DNA of 64,000 nt from Lacibacter cauensis (GCF_007830055.1 NZ_VLLE01000004.1:711248-775247); one strand, 5' to 3'. Positions 52,974 to 62,033 are shown, numbered from the stretch's first letter. Numbers and translations: made by a program. Notes: generated by a model from the letters alone, not told the origin.

Positions 52974-52998
52974 AACCGGGCTTGTGCCCGGTTTTTTT
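52974..52998 (+). terminator. terminator of the CHRD gene
   Basis: AACCGGGC / GCCCGGTT with a 4-nt loop and a run of T. Confidence 0.92.
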
Positions 52999-53039
52999 AT
53001 GGCTGAACCTGTTGCAGTTTTTCTTTGTAATTTCATTTC

Positions 53040-54080
53040 ATGGCATCATTCAGCAGCCGCTTACGGCAAATTATTCTCTTGGTTGTTTTAATTGCGCTGG
53101 GCTTTTTATTGGTAAAGGAGCTGTATATTTTTCTGCCCGGCTTTTTAGGTGCAGTTACATTATACATTCTCAGCAGAGGATGGTACCGGTATCTAACCAT
53201 CAATCGTAAATGGAACAAAAACGCAACAGCCACTTTGTTCATGTTTGGCTTTCTCATTATGATTGGTTTTCCGGTGTATTACATCATCAGTTTACTATCA
53301 CCCAAAGTAACCGAAGTATTTAAGCATTCAGATGAAGTGCTACTTGGCTTAAAATCTGTTTCTGCGCAAATAAAAGAATGGACCGGACAGGAGTTGTTTA
53401 CCGATGCCAATGTTGCTGAGTTGCAAAAACGTATTGCAAACTTCTTCCCCGCTTTTCTCAACAGCACAGCCATGATTCTGTCGAACCTGGCGATGATGCT
53501 GTTTGTATATTTCTTTATGCTTACCAATGGCAAAGCCATGGAAGCTTCGTTCGATTACTTTTTACCGTTACACGAAAAAAATATTGATATACTCGGCAAA
53601 GAAACCATCAGTGTTGTGCGTGCAAACGCCATTGGTATCCCACTGATCTCTTTTATACAGGGTGTTTTTGCCATGATCGGTTACTGGATCTTTGGCATAA
53701 AAGAACCGGTCTTATGGGGTTTTATTACCGGTGTGTTTGCGTTCTTTCCTATTGTTGGTACAACGCTCATCTGGGCTCCACTGGTTGTGTATTTGTTTTC
53801 GCTAGGGAACACAGGCCAGGGAATTGGTTTGCTCATTTACAGTTTACTGATAACCGGCAACGTTGATTACCTCGCCCGTATTACATTGATGAAACGTTTG
53901 GGCGACGTGCATCCGATGGTAACAGTATTGGGCGTCATTGTGGGATTAAGTTTGTTTGGCTTCTGGGGTTTTATTTTTGGTCCCTTACTCATCAGTTACT
54001 TTATGTTGCTGTTTAAAATTTACACCAACGAGTTTGGACCAATGCATGCTACGGATAATGTGCATGAGCACGGATCTTAG
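53040..54080 (+). CDS. AI-2E family (PerM/YdiK-like) permease
   Basis: 346 residues with seven to eight membrane helices. Typical landmarks are the opening double hairpin, RANAIGIPLISFIQGVFAMIGYWIFG, and VLGVIVGLSLFGFWGFIFGPLLI near the C-terminus. The family has been linked to export of autoinducer-2, sodium/proton exchange and other roles. The substrate is not predictable. It ends directly at a dispersed inverted repeat. Confidence 0.9.
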   Translation: MASFSSRLRQIILLVVLIALGFLLVKELYIFLPGFLGAVTLYILSRGWYRYLTINRKWNKNATATLFMFGFLIMIGFPVYYIISLLSPKVTEVFKHSDEVLLGLKSVSAQIKEWTGQELFTDANVAELQKRIANFFPAFLNSTAMILSNLAMMLFVYFFMLTNGKAMEASFDYFLPLHEKNIDILGKETISVVRANAIGIPLISFIQGVFAMIGYWIFGIKEPVLWGFITGVFAFFPIVGTTLIWAPLVVYLFSLGNTGQGIGLLIYSLLITGNVDYLARITLMKRLGDVHPMVTVLGVIVGLSLFGFWGFIFGPLLISYFMLLFKIYTNEFGPMHATDNVHEHGS

Positions 54081-54171
54081 GAACCACGAAGACTCAAAGA
54101 ACAGAGAGGAACACAAAGAATACAATTAACGATTGCTTCGTGAAGCTTTGTGACTTCTGTCTTTGTGGTTC
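54081..54171. repeat. intergenic inverted repeat, CACGAAG/CTTTGTG type
   Basis: Left arm GAACCACGAAGACTCAAAGA..., right arm ending CTTTGTGGTTC; imperfect arms flank about 25 bp. The right end overlaps the stop codon of the cytochrome gene. Similar arms recur at 57427-57531 and 58575-58661. Confidence 0.7.
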
Positions 54172-55219
54172 AATTCTTTTCAAGTTCCTTTATCCACTTA
54201 CTAATCAACGCCACTCCTTCTTTATGAATGCGTGTTCTTACCAACTCCGGCATGGCAATTCCTACATCGGTACTGTTCATCCGATATACTAAAAACGATT
54301 GATTGGGTTTGCCTGGTTCAATCGCATATTTGAGATTGCCACTTCCTCTGCCTGCAGCAACAGGTGTTTTAAAAATACCAAGTGCTGTTGGGTTGCTTGT
54401 ATGAATATCTAACAACAAACCCGATGTACTTGCCGGACCATAGGCATTATGGCAATGACCGCAATTAATATCAAGATAAGCTCTTGCCCGATCGTTGAGG
54501 CTACCACTTTGCTCATCGTTCCATTTGGCATTGGCAGGAATAGTGGTTGATGGAAGAACGATGAGCCCACGCTGTTGCCAATACTGTAATTGATTTTGTT
54601 TACCTGTTGCATAAGCATAGTCACCATTAAGGTGACGGGCTGCCATACCAATGGGCACAATCGTATCTCTGCGACTATGACAACCTTTGCATTGCGGTTG
54701 ACTAGGCACTACATATTCTGCTTTTATTTTCTTCCCTGCTGCATCAATGTATTCAGCCGTTGTTACATCACCAATGGGTTCAAACACCGCATCGGTTTGT
54801 TCTTCGTTCCAGATGTATTGATAGGTATGCCAGCCATCCTGCATATGCGCCAGTAAACGTGTTTCAATAATTCGTCGGCCCAGTTCCGGTTTGCGTACAT
54901 CGTTGTAGAAATAAAAGTTTTTGATGAGCACTGTGCCCAATGGCATATCAAATAAATGGTCGGCGTTGTAGCTGATCTTTTTTCCTGCCGGTACTTTTAT
55001 GAAGCGTGCCTTTTCTGCATAATCGGTAAACAAAGGCGTGTTCAGGTCGTAAGGAATAATATCGTCAGCAGGCTGCAGTTTGTTCAGTTCACCTTTAAAG
55101 AAGTTGTATTCGCTGAGGTTTTCGTGAAATTGAAAATAAGGATCGGTCTGTTTGTTACTGAATGATAAAACAACAAACATGCAGCTTAGCACAATAACTG
55201 TAATAACAATTTTCTTCAT
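54170..55219 (-). CDS. SO2930-type diheme c-type cytochrome
   Basis: 349 residues from the ATG at 55217-55219, which opens a signal peptide. The longer open frame up to 55315 encodes only a translation of the dispersed repeat and is not a real start. Two heme motifs are visible, CKGCH and CGHCH, the latter in DINCGHCHNAYGP. The phrase DIIPYDLNTPLFTDYAEKARFI and this architecture match the TIGR03806 family as I recall it. The family is said to pair with a parallel beta-helix protein of TIGR03805 type, and that partner is the next gene upstream on the same strand. Function of the pair is unknown. Confidence 0.87.
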   Translation of the reverse strand: MKKIVITVIVLSCMFVVLSFSNKQTDPYFQFHENLSEYNFFKGELNKLQPADDIIPYDLNTPLFTDYAEKARFIKVPAGKKISYNADHLFDMPLGTVLIKNFYFYNDVRKPELGRRIIETRLLAHMQDGWHTYQYIWNEEQTDAVFEPIGDVTTAEYIDAAGKKIKAEYVVPSQPQCKGCHSRRDTIVPIGMAARHLNGDYAYATGKQNQLQYWQQRGLIVLPSTTIPANAKWNDEQSGSLNDRARAYLDINCGHCHNAYGPASTSGLLLDIHTSNPTALGIFKTPVAAGRGSGNLKYAIEPGKPNQSFLVYRMNSTDVGIAMPELVRTRIHKEGVALISKWIKELEKN

Positions 55220-55240
55220 GATTCGAAAGTAAATTTTTCT

Positions 55241-55313
55241 GTCATACCGACGAAGGAGGTATCTGCCCGGCTTTGTACAAATGCCTAACAGATTCCTCGT
55301 GCCTCGGAATGAC
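55241..55313. repeat. GTCATACCGACGAAGG inverted repeat
   Basis: Left arm 55241-55265 and right arm 55289-55313 pair over 25 positions with 5 mismatches. It belongs to the same GTCATTGCGAGG/GTCATTCCGAGG-like family as the motif inside repeat A. It interrupts the gap between the cytochrome and beta-helix genes. Confidence 0.75.
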
Positions 55314-55325
55314 AATTGCTATTCC

Positions 55326-56516
55326 TCAATTCTTCAACTCTACATTTGGTATCGGCTGTAACGTACAATCATGTTTCAATGCATCACGACTGATCTTTTT
55401 AAATCCATTCTCCGCATCCAGATTGGCAAAGCTTTGGTTCGTGTTATTGCGGATGCAGATCTCTGCCGGGTTCTTTGCATCCACAATACCATCGTATTGA
55501 ATGTGCGGTACATTTTTTCCAAAGCGTAGTTTAAAGCGATACATCTTTCCCATTCTTCCTTTACCGGTTGCCCTCACGTTTTCACGTTCGTAATTGTTGT
55601 TATAAACATTGATCTGTGTTGGAAACGGATAGTACGATGAATCTTTAATCGGGTTTTCAGTAATATAATAACTCACAATAGCGGTGCTGGCGGTGATGTT
55701 GTTGACGATCTTATTCTCAAACACATCCACATGGTTGGTGGCAAGGATCATTACTCCGGTTCCCTGCGGAACTTTTCCAACAATATTTCCTTTGGGTGCA
55801 AAGTTGATATGATTGTTGTGATGCACATTGTTCCGGTATACCCGAACATAACCACCTTTCTTCTGCACGAGATCGGGCAGATCGAAAATTAAAATACCAC
55901 CAGTGTTGTTGGTTGTTTCGTTATCATACACATCTGCATACAACGAGTTTTCAATTTCAATACCGGCTACATTTTCGGTTGCCTTTGAATTACGCACAAT
56001 AATGTATTTGCTTTGTCCCACATAAATCCCGGCATCGCTGGCGCCTCGTGCTTCGCATCCATCAATCAATACATTCGTGCATTGCACCGGGTATAAACCG
56101 TATCCGCCATTATTACTGTTTGCTCCTCTTGTCCATTCAGCTTTCACCTGTTTAAACGTCATACCATCAACATACTGCGTTTTTACGGCATCGCCTTTTG
56201 TATCCTGTACGGTTACATCCTGCAGTGTAATGTTTTTTCCGTTGGTAATTTTTATCCCTTCTGCACCACTTACCTGGTTGGTAAAATTGAGAATGGTTTT
56301 ATCCATTCCCTTTCCTTTAATAATGACGTTTTTCTTTCCGTCGAGCCACAAACTCATGTTGAGTTGAAACGTCCCTTCCGGTAATTCAATGGTTGAGTTG
56401 TCGGTTGCTGTTACAAACAGACGCTGCAGTTTCTTCTGCTCTGCATCCTGTGCGTTAACAGTTGCAAATGAAACCAACAAAACAAAGCTGATACAAAGAC
56501 GAAAGAAGCAAAGCAT
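55326..56516 (-). CDS. exported parallel beta-helix protein paired with the diheme cytochrome
   Basis: 396 residues from the ATG at 56514-56516, which gives a signal peptide ending TVNAQ. Residues about 60-300 are right-handed beta-helix turns (NVIIKGKGMDKTILNF, IKITNGKNITLQDVTVQDT, NVLIDGCEARGASDAGIYV, YIIVRNSKATENVAGIEI). The C-terminal PAEICIRNNTNQSFANL is conserved-looking. The pattern is that of the TIGR03805 family. Such proteins could bind or cleave sugars, but no catalytic residues are evident. The cytochrome gene follows at 106 bp. Confidence 0.85.
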   Translation of the reverse strand: MLCFFRLCISFVLLVSFATVNAQDAEQKKLQRLFVTATDNSTIELPEGTFQLNMSLWLDGKKNVIIKGKGMDKTILNFTNQVSGAEGIKITNGKNITLQDVTVQDTKGDAVKTQYVDGMTFKQVKAEWTRGANSNNGGYGLYPVQCTNVLIDGCEARGASDAGIYVGQSKYIIVRNSKATENVAGIEIENSLYADVYDNETTNNTGGILIFDLPDLVQKKGGYVRVYRNNVHHNNHINFAPKGNIVGKVPQGTGVMILATNHVDVFENKIVNNITASTAIVSYYITENPIKDSSYYPFPTQINVYNNNYERENVRATGKGRMGKMYRFKLRFGKNVPHIQYDGIVDAKNPAEICIRNNTNQSFANLDAENGFKKISRDALKHDCTLQPIPNVELKN

Positions 56517-56602
56517 AATAGTGGAATAAGGTTGCAACAAATTACAAATTCTTTTCTACGCTTGCAGTGCTTTCGCTAACTTTCAATCTTAAAACATTTG
56601 TT

Positions 56603-57424
56603 ATGTCATTCAACGGAAAAACAGTTTTCATTACCGGTGCATCAAGAGGTATAGGTAAAGCAATGGGTTTAAAATTAGCGAAGGAAGGTGCCAATGTAGT
56701 AGTGGCAGCAAAAAGTGTAGAAGAAAATCCAAAGCTCGGCGGTACTATTTTTTCTGCAGCGGAAGAAATGACAGCTGCTGGCGGTAAAGGATTAGCTATT
56801 CAGTTAGATATTCGTTTTGAAGACCAGATACAGGCGGCTGTTGATAAAACAGTTGAAACATTTGGCGGTATTGATATTCTCATCAACAATGCATCGGCTA
56901 TTTCACTTACGCCAACCGAACAAACAGAGGCCAAACGTTTTGATTTGATGCACAGCATTAATGTACGTGGTACATTCTTCATGACGAAGGCTTGTATTCC
57001 GCATTTACGCAGAGGAAAAAATCCGCATATACTTACGCTTTCACCGCCTGTTCATTTAAAACCAAAGTGGCTGGCGGGACATATTGCCTACACGCTCACC
57101 AAATTCAACATGAGTATGATGACGCTGGGCTGGGCCGAAGAGTTGAAGAAAGATGGCATTGCTGCGAATGCGCTCTGGCCACGTACAACAATTGACACGG
57201 CTGCTGTGCGGAATTTATTGGGTGGTGAAGCACTTGCAAACATGAGTCGTACGGTTGATGTACTGGCTGATGCTGCTCATATAATTTTAAGCAAGCCATC
57301 GAACGCATGCACAGGTAATTTATTTATTGATGAAGACGTGTTTGCAGCAGAAGGTATTACCGATTTAAGCAAATACAGTGTAGTGCCTGGTGGCAAGTTG
57401 TTTACAGATTTATTTGTGGATTAA
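56603..57424 (+). CDS. SDR-family oxidoreductase (HSDL2-like)
   Basis: 273 residues from ATG 56603. The Rossmann motif TGASRGIGKAM, NNAS, and the catalytic region HIAYTLTKFNMS are present, but the family SPP motif at LTLSPPVHLKPKW replaces the usual Ser stretch, as in hydroxysteroid-dehydrogenase-like 2 relatives. NAD(P)-dependent; substrate unknown. It is divergent from the beta-helix gene and is followed by a long inverted repeat. Confidence 0.88.
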   Translation: MSFNGKTVFITGASRGIGKAMGLKLAKEGANVVVAAKSVEENPKLGGTIFSAAEEMTAAGGKGLAIQLDIRFEDQIQAAVDKTVETFGGIDILINNASAISLTPTEQTEAKRFDLMHSINVRGTFFMTKACIPHLRRGKNPHILTLSPPVHLKPKWLAGHIAYTLTKFNMSMMTLGWAEELKKDGIAANALWPRTTIDTAAVRNLLGGEALANMSRTVDVLADAAHIILSKPSNACTGNLFIDEDVFAAEGITDLSKYSVVPGGKLFTDLFVD

Positions 57425-57426
57425 TT

Positions 57427-57531
57427 GGCCGCAAAGGCACGAAGAAAGGAAGAAGCACAAAGAGAACCGAACCTGAATTTTGGCTTTACTTTTTTTCTTT
57501 GTGCATCTTAAAGCATTTACGCCTTCGTGGC
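57427..57531. repeat. intergenic inverted repeat, second copy
   Basis: Left arm GGCCGCAAAGGCACGAAG, right arm CTTTGTGC ... GCCTTCGTGGC; the inner GCACAAAG/CTTTGTGC arms are perfect. Confidence 0.6.
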
Positions 57532-57605
57532 AAAAAAATGTAGGCATAGCTTACAATTCACAACACAGAGAAATAGAGGTGCAGAGAACCCAGAGATTGA
57601 GTCAG

Positions 57606-57622
57606 GCCGCTCAAAGCGGCCA
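57606..57622. repeat. GGCCGCT / AGCGGCC hairpin
   Basis: Perfect 7-bp arms around CAA, in the leader of the PPC-type gene. No T run follows. Confidence 0.5.
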
Positions 57623-57701
57623 GACAATGAAACTACCAAACTTATTTTTTCTTTTTCTTCTTTGTGCATCTTTCAGCCTTAGCGCCTTTGTGGCAAAAAA
57701 C

Positions 57702-58169
57702 ATGAAATACTTATTTATACTTTTTCTATTCGCAGCATGTAAAACAAAACCGGCCATGCAAAACGACGAAGTAAAAATTCACGCCTTCCGTTTAAAACCG
57801 GGGCAGGATCTGAAACAGGAAATCACATCATACGTGCAGCAGCACAAGATTGAAGCTGGTTGGATCATGACCTGCTTAGGCAGTGTTACACAATACAACC
57901 TTCGTTTTGCCAACCAGCCCGAAGGCAATAAAGCAACCGGTCATTTTGAAATTGTAAGTTTGGTAGGTACTGTCAGCATCAACGGTTCGCATTTGCACAT
58001 GAGTGTAAGCGACAGCACGGGCAAAACCATCGGTGGACATTTGCTCGACAGCAATCTTGTTTACACCACTGCCGAAATTGTAATCGGCGAAGGCAAACAA
58101 CTGGTCTTTACAAGAGAAAAAGACGGCACAACGCCTTGGGAAGAATTACAGGTAAAACCAAAGCAGTAA
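57702..58169 (+). CDS. PPC/DUF296-domain lipoprotein
   Basis: 155 residues from ATG 57702; the open frame to 57480 is repeat-derived and not a real start. A lipoprotein signal (LFAAC) is followed by a complete PPC domain: VKIHAFRLKPGQDL, WIMTCLGSVTQYNLRFA, GSHLHMSVSDSTGKTIGGHLL. This domain occurs in plant AT-hook proteins and in bacterial proteins of unknown role, where His residues may bind metal. A lipid-anchored form is unusual. The small membrane gene starts 2 bp after its stop, so they are an operon. Confidence 0.8.
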   Translation: MKYLFILFLFAACKTKPAMQNDEVKIHAFRLKPGQDLKQEITSYVQQHKIEAGWIMTCLGSVTQYNLRFANQPEGNKATGHFEIVSLVGTVSINGSHLHMSVSDSTGKTIGGHLLDSNLVYTTAEIVIGEGKQLVFTREKDGTTPWEELQVKPKQ

Positions 58170-58171
58170 GC

Positions 58172-58543
58172 ATGCTTAGCCGTTTACAATTCATCAGTAT
58201 TTTTTATATAGCAGCTCTGTTGCTCTTTACGGTTTACTGGGCCAACTATTATCCAACTTACAGCGGACATACGAAAGGTGAGGAACTCTTTACTGCATTG
58301 GAAGTATTTTTGTTACTCAGCTTTTTCTATTTTGTTGTGTTGCAACTTTCCGTGACCCGTAACAACTGGGTGCTTGCTTTGTTCCTGCCCATCATCAATG
58401 CCATTGTTACTTTCTTGATTACGGTTGTTGTATTATGGCTGGGTTCTTTTGATGGCAACCCGGTAGAAGATATTTTAATTTTCGGAGTAACCTATACGTT
58501 GCTTTCTGCAACAGTGGGATTGGTGTTGTGGAGGAAAATCTAA
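58172..58543 (+). CDS. small four-helix membrane protein, unknown
   Basis: 123 residues with four hydrophobic helices (about 7-22, 40-58, 66-88, 99-119). No recognised motif. Its start codon lies 2 bp after the PPC gene's stop, so it is probably translated from the same message. Confidence 0.7.
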   Translation: MLSRLQFISIFYIAALLLFTVYWANYYPTYSGHTKGEELFTALEVFLLLSFFYFVVLQLSVTRNNWVLALFLPIINAIVTFLITVVVLWLGSFDGNPVEDILIFGVTYTLLSATVGLVLWRKI

Positions 58544-58574
58544 GGGAAAGAATTAATTTAGATATTTTCGAAGC

Positions 58575-58661
58575 CTTTGGCGCAAAGAAAAGAGAACGCA
58601 AATGCAATCGCAGAGTGTAATCTCTGCGTTTTACTCTTTTACTTCTTTCTCTGCGCCAAAG
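58575..58661. repeat. intergenic inverted repeat, third copy
   Basis: Outer arms CTTTGGCGCAAAG and CTCTGCGCCAAAG; inner hairpin CGCAGAG/CTCTGCG perfect. Confidence 0.65.
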
Positions 58662-58679
58662 TTTTAATAACAAGCAAAA

Positions 58680-58711
58680 TAAAAACCGGAGCTCATCACT
58701 CCGGTTTTCTT
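58680..58711 (-). terminator. terminator of the DPP4-like gene
   Basis: AAAACCGGAGT / GCTCCGGTTTTT on the minus strand, 18 bp beyond the stop. Confidence 0.85.
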
Positions 58712-58729
58712 TTATCGAAATCATTCATT

Positions 58730-60856
58730 TTACTTTATCACTTCCTTCGGCACTTCTCTTTCTAATAAATTCTTGTAAATAAACAGTGCAATTTCGTTTT
58801 GCGAATGCAGCTGTTGGTTACCTCCCCAGCCGTGTCGGCCACCGGGGTACAGCATAAACTCAAAATGTTTTTTCTTCTCCTGTAATTTTTTAATCAGCTG
58901 AATGCTGTTCTGCATGTGTACATTGTCATCCATTGTTCCATGATAAATACGCAGTAAACCTTTGTACTGATCGATATAAGTATAAACAGAAGATGATTTA
59001 TAACCTTCCGGATTTTCTTTCGGTGTATCCATAAAACGTTCGGTGTAATGACTGTCGTACAAACTCCAATCAGTAACACTGCCACCCGCTAAACCATGTG
59101 TAAAATAATCAGCACCATAAGTCAGCGCATAACAAGTCATGTAACCGCCATAGCTGAAACCGCTGATGGCCACTTTGTTTTTATCTACGCCTGCATTTTC
59201 AATGAGCCACTTTACAATCGTAATCCAGTCTTTCATTTCCCAGTAACCCAGGTTGCGGTGCATATAGTTCACCCCTTCTTTACCAAAGTGGCCGCTTGCA
59301 CGATGATCCATTGCTACCTGTATCATGCCTTCTTTGGCCCACCATTGCTGCTGCATGTTTAACTGCCAGCCATCATAAACAGTACCTGCGTTAGGACCAC
59401 CATAAATGCTGATCATCACCGGGTACTTTTTATTCTTATCGTAATTAGCAGGCCACACAATACGCAAAGGCAAATCGTATTTACCATCTTCACTCTTTAC
59501 ACGCAGCAATTCTGTTTTAGCCAATGCCGTTGTTGCAAACGCTTCGCCTTTTGCATTACCTAATTCACGCAACTGTTTTCCTTTCGTATCAACCAATGCC
59601 ATTACATCGGGCGTAGATACATTGGAATAAGAAGTAACAAAGTAAGTTCCGTTGGGCGATACACGGATATTGCGATGTGTAAACTCGCCAAAGGTTAAAC
59701 GCATTAAACCGGTACCGTCCATTTTTACTTTGTAGAGATCGTAACGGGCACTGTTGTCTTTACGGCAGGTGAAGTAAACGAGTTTGTTTTTTTCATCCAC
59801 GAGGTTTACATCCGTAACGGTAAAGCTGCCACTGGTAATAGCGTTGATGCGTTTGCCTGTTATATCGTGCAGGTACAAATGATTCCATCCTGTTGCATCG
59901 CTTTGCAGAATAAACTGCTTACCGTTTTTCAAAAACGTAATGCGGTTTGCATCATCAAGATCAATCCATGTTTTTTGTGTTTCATCGTAGATTACTTTTT
60001 TGCTGCCATCCGCCAAATTCATTTCATACACTTTCAGATTATCCTGTGTACGAGGCATCCACTGAATCCACAAGGCACTGCCATCGGGTTTCCACATCGG
60101 CATACCAAAATACTGATCGTCTTTCTGGTTAAAATCGGCCCACACCGTTGAACCTCCATCAGCAGCAACAACACCCACTTTTACTTCCGGATTTTTATCG
60201 CCTGCTTTGGGGTAACGGGTGCGTTCAATAAAGCCATGCTGTCCTTCTTCGCTGTAAATGGGGAACATCGGCACTTCACTTTCATCCATGCGCATGTAAG
60301 CAATCTTCTTGCTGTCAGGACTCCACCAAAAACTTTTGTAACGGGTGGCACGACCCAGGATTTCTTCAAAATACACCCAGCTTGCGTAACCGTTTAAGAT
60401 CACATCAGTACCATCGTTGGTGAGCTGTGTTTCTTTTTTTGTATTGAGGTTGATTGTGTACAGGTTGTTGTTACGTGTAAACGCCACGTATTGCTTATCG
60501 GGCGACAGAACAGGGTTCTTCTCTTCGTCTTTATTGTTGGTGAGACGGGTTTCTTCGTTCGCCATTTTCAAATACAGATCGTTGCCCTTGTTGATGATTT
60601 CGGGAACAACCACTGTAGTTGTCATCACGGAACCTGCATAATCTGTTTCCTTACCTGTTTTCACATCGTGCAGGTATTGCTTTCCTTCTCTGCGGATGAC
60701 AAAGCTGTTATCGCCCACCCACTCTACAAATTGCGGTAAAGGTTTGGTTACTTTCTGTGCAGCTCCTTTGAGCATTTGTTCGGTAGTCAATGCTGTTTGT
60801 GCCGATGCGCCAAATGCAGCAGCAATAAACAACAGCAAGAATCCATTTTTTCGCAT
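58730..60856 (-). CDS. dipeptidyl peptidase IV-like S9 serine peptidase
   Basis: 708 residues with signal peptide ending GASAQ. An eight-bladed-type propeller (about 50-470) contains the EE pair in YFEEILGR, the substrate N-terminus-binding site of DPP4. The catalytic domain has GFSYGGYMT with Ser568 as nucleophile, HGTMDDNVH with the Asp, and PGGRHGWGG with the His. It removes Xaa-Pro dipeptides from exported or environmental peptides, and a periplasmic place is likely. Confidence 0.94.
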   Translation of the reverse strand: MRKNGFLLLFIAAAFGASAQTALTTEQMLKGAAQKVTKPLPQFVEWVGDNSFVIRREGKQYLHDVKTGKETDYAGSVMTTTVVVPEIINKGNDLYLKMANEETRLTNNKDEEKNPVLSPDKQYVAFTRNNNLYTINLNTKKETQLTNDGTDVILNGYASWVYFEEILGRATRYKSFWWSPDSKKIAYMRMDESEVPMFPIYSEEGQHGFIERTRYPKAGDKNPEVKVGVVAADGGSTVWADFNQKDDQYFGMPMWKPDGSALWIQWMPRTQDNLKVYEMNLADGSKKVIYDETQKTWIDLDDANRITFLKNGKQFILQSDATGWNHLYLHDITGKRINAITSGSFTVTDVNLVDEKNKLVYFTCRKDNSARYDLYKVKMDGTGLMRLTFGEFTHRNIRVSPNGTYFVTSYSNVSTPDVMALVDTKGKQLRELGNAKGEAFATTALAKTELLRVKSEDGKYDLPLRIVWPANYDKNKKYPVMISIYGGPNAGTVYDGWQLNMQQQWWAKEGMIQVAMDHRASGHFGKEGVNYMHRNLGYWEMKDWITIVKWLIENAGVDKNKVAISGFSYGGYMTCYALTYGADYFTHGLAGGSVTDWSLYDSHYTERFMDTPKENPEGYKSSSVYTYIDQYKGLLRIYHGTMDDNVHMQNSIQLIKKLQEKKKHFEFMLYPGGRHGWGGNQQLHSQNEIALFIYKNLLEREVPKEVIK

Positions 60857-60927
60857 GCTTGATTTTTTTAAGGGGATGAAGATAATTTTTTTGTTGAAAG
60901 ATGCAGTGGCATTTGGATGAATGGAAT

Positions 60928-60956
60928 AAAAAAGCCGCAGCTGTTTTGCTGCGGCC
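60928..60956 (-). terminator. terminator of the beta-barrel protein gene
   Basis: GGCCGCAGC / GCTGCGGCTTTTTTATT on the minus strand, 21 bp beyond the stop. Confidence 0.85.
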
Positions 60957-60976
60957 CGAACAGATAGAAGAATTCT

Positions 60977-61561
60977 TTATTTCTTACCTAAATTGATCTG
61001 CACACCAAAGTTGAGATTGAGTGCGCCCTGATCCATCATATCGCTGTACAATCGGTCGTAGGTAAGCTGTGTAAACAGGCCCACTTTCTTTGAAGGAAAC
61101 CATGCCAGACCGGCTCCACCACCATAGTTCAAATAATTTAACCGGCCTTTGGTTGTTACTCCGTTGTAAGTAGTTCGATCGAACTGCCAGTTGTACCCTG
61201 TTGAAATGACGGCAAACGGTTTCAGTTGCTTTGTTCCAAAATAATATTTGCTGTAGAGTTGTGGCGCAAAGGTGATTGAACGGGATTTGTCTAAATTAAA
61301 CAGATCGTTGAACGGCGCTTTCTGTTTTAGTGTATTAAAACCGGTTTGTATGCCTGCACCTATTTCCCAATTGTTCTTTACAAAGTAGCCCACGTTTGCG
61401 CCTACATTTAATTTAAACCGGTTAAAGGCATCAGTGCTTTGAAACTGTCCACCGCTATTGCTTCCAAATAAACCATTGATGTTGATTGTTCCCTGTTCGG
61501 TTTGTGCAGTTGCAGCAAAGGTGCTCAGCAGCATAGCAGTAGCTAAGTAAAATGTTTTCAT
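60977..61561 (-). CDS. outer-membrane beta-barrel protein
   Basis: 194 residues with signal peptide ending ATAQ. Alternating hydrophobic strands and the terminal NLNFGVQINLGKK fit a small eight-stranded barrel of the porin/OmpX-like superfamily. The C-terminus lacks the terminal aromatic seen in some barrels. Function is unknown. Confidence 0.8.
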   Translation of the reverse strand: MKTFYLATAMLLSTFAATAQTEQGTININGLFGSNSGGQFQSTDAFNRFKLNVGANVGYFVKNNWEIGAGIQTGFNTLKQKAPFNDLFNLDKSRSITFAPQLYSKYYFGTKQLKPFAVISTGYNWQFDRTTYNGVTTKGRLNYLNYGGGAGLAWFPSKKVGLFTQLTYDRLYSDMMDQGALNLNFGVQINLGKK

Positions 61562-61656
61562 GTGTTATAAATTTTGAGCAAAGAAACAGGCAGCACCTGT
61601 TATAAAAAACAAAAGAAACAGATGCTGTTTTATTTTAACATAACTGTAAGTGCAAG

Positions 61657-61686
61657 AAAAAACCGCAGCTGTTTTCAACTGCGGTT
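61657..61686 (-). terminator. terminator after hepT, identical to the lysS terminator
   Basis: On the minus strand AACCGCAGTTG ... CAGCTGCGGTT and T run; the same 30 nt occur at 62359-62388. The hepT stop codon touches the stem. Confidence 0.85.
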
Positions 61687-62033
61687 TACTTTCTTTCTGC
61701 ATCAAGAAACATTTTTATCAACTCAATATTTCGTGGTAAATGATTTTGTACAACATCCCACACAATCTCAACTTCTACTCCAAAATAATCGTGGATCAAT
61801 ACATCTCTGAACTGCGCCATTCTTCTCCATTCAACGGCTGCATTTATTTGTTTTGTTGAAGTACTGATGAGTTTCGATGCTTCGCCGATAATTTCCAGAT
61901 TACGAACAACTGCATCAATCATCATGTCGTTTTTTACAAACTCAGCAAAAACAATATTTTTCGTGTAAGCCGCAATCTTATCGCCCGATTGCAAAATGTC
62001 GATGAGAAGTAATTTGTCTTCCCGTTTAGGCAT
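61686..62033 (-). CDS. hepT: HepT-type toxin (DUF86)
   Basis: 115 residues. The HEPN signature RDVLIHDYFG shows the R-x4-H-x-Y motif (Arg76, His81, Tyr83) of HepT RNase toxins. In known MntA/HepT systems the antitoxin MntA adenylylates this Tyr and silences the RNase. It overlaps the antitoxin gene by 8 bp. The motif is intact. Confidence 0.9.
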   Translation of the reverse strand: MPKREDKLLLIDILQSGDKIAAYTKNIVFAEFVKNDMMIDAVVRNLEIIGEASKLISTSTKQINAAVEWRRMAQFRDVLIHDYFGVEVEIVWDVVQNHLPRNIELIKMFLDAERK

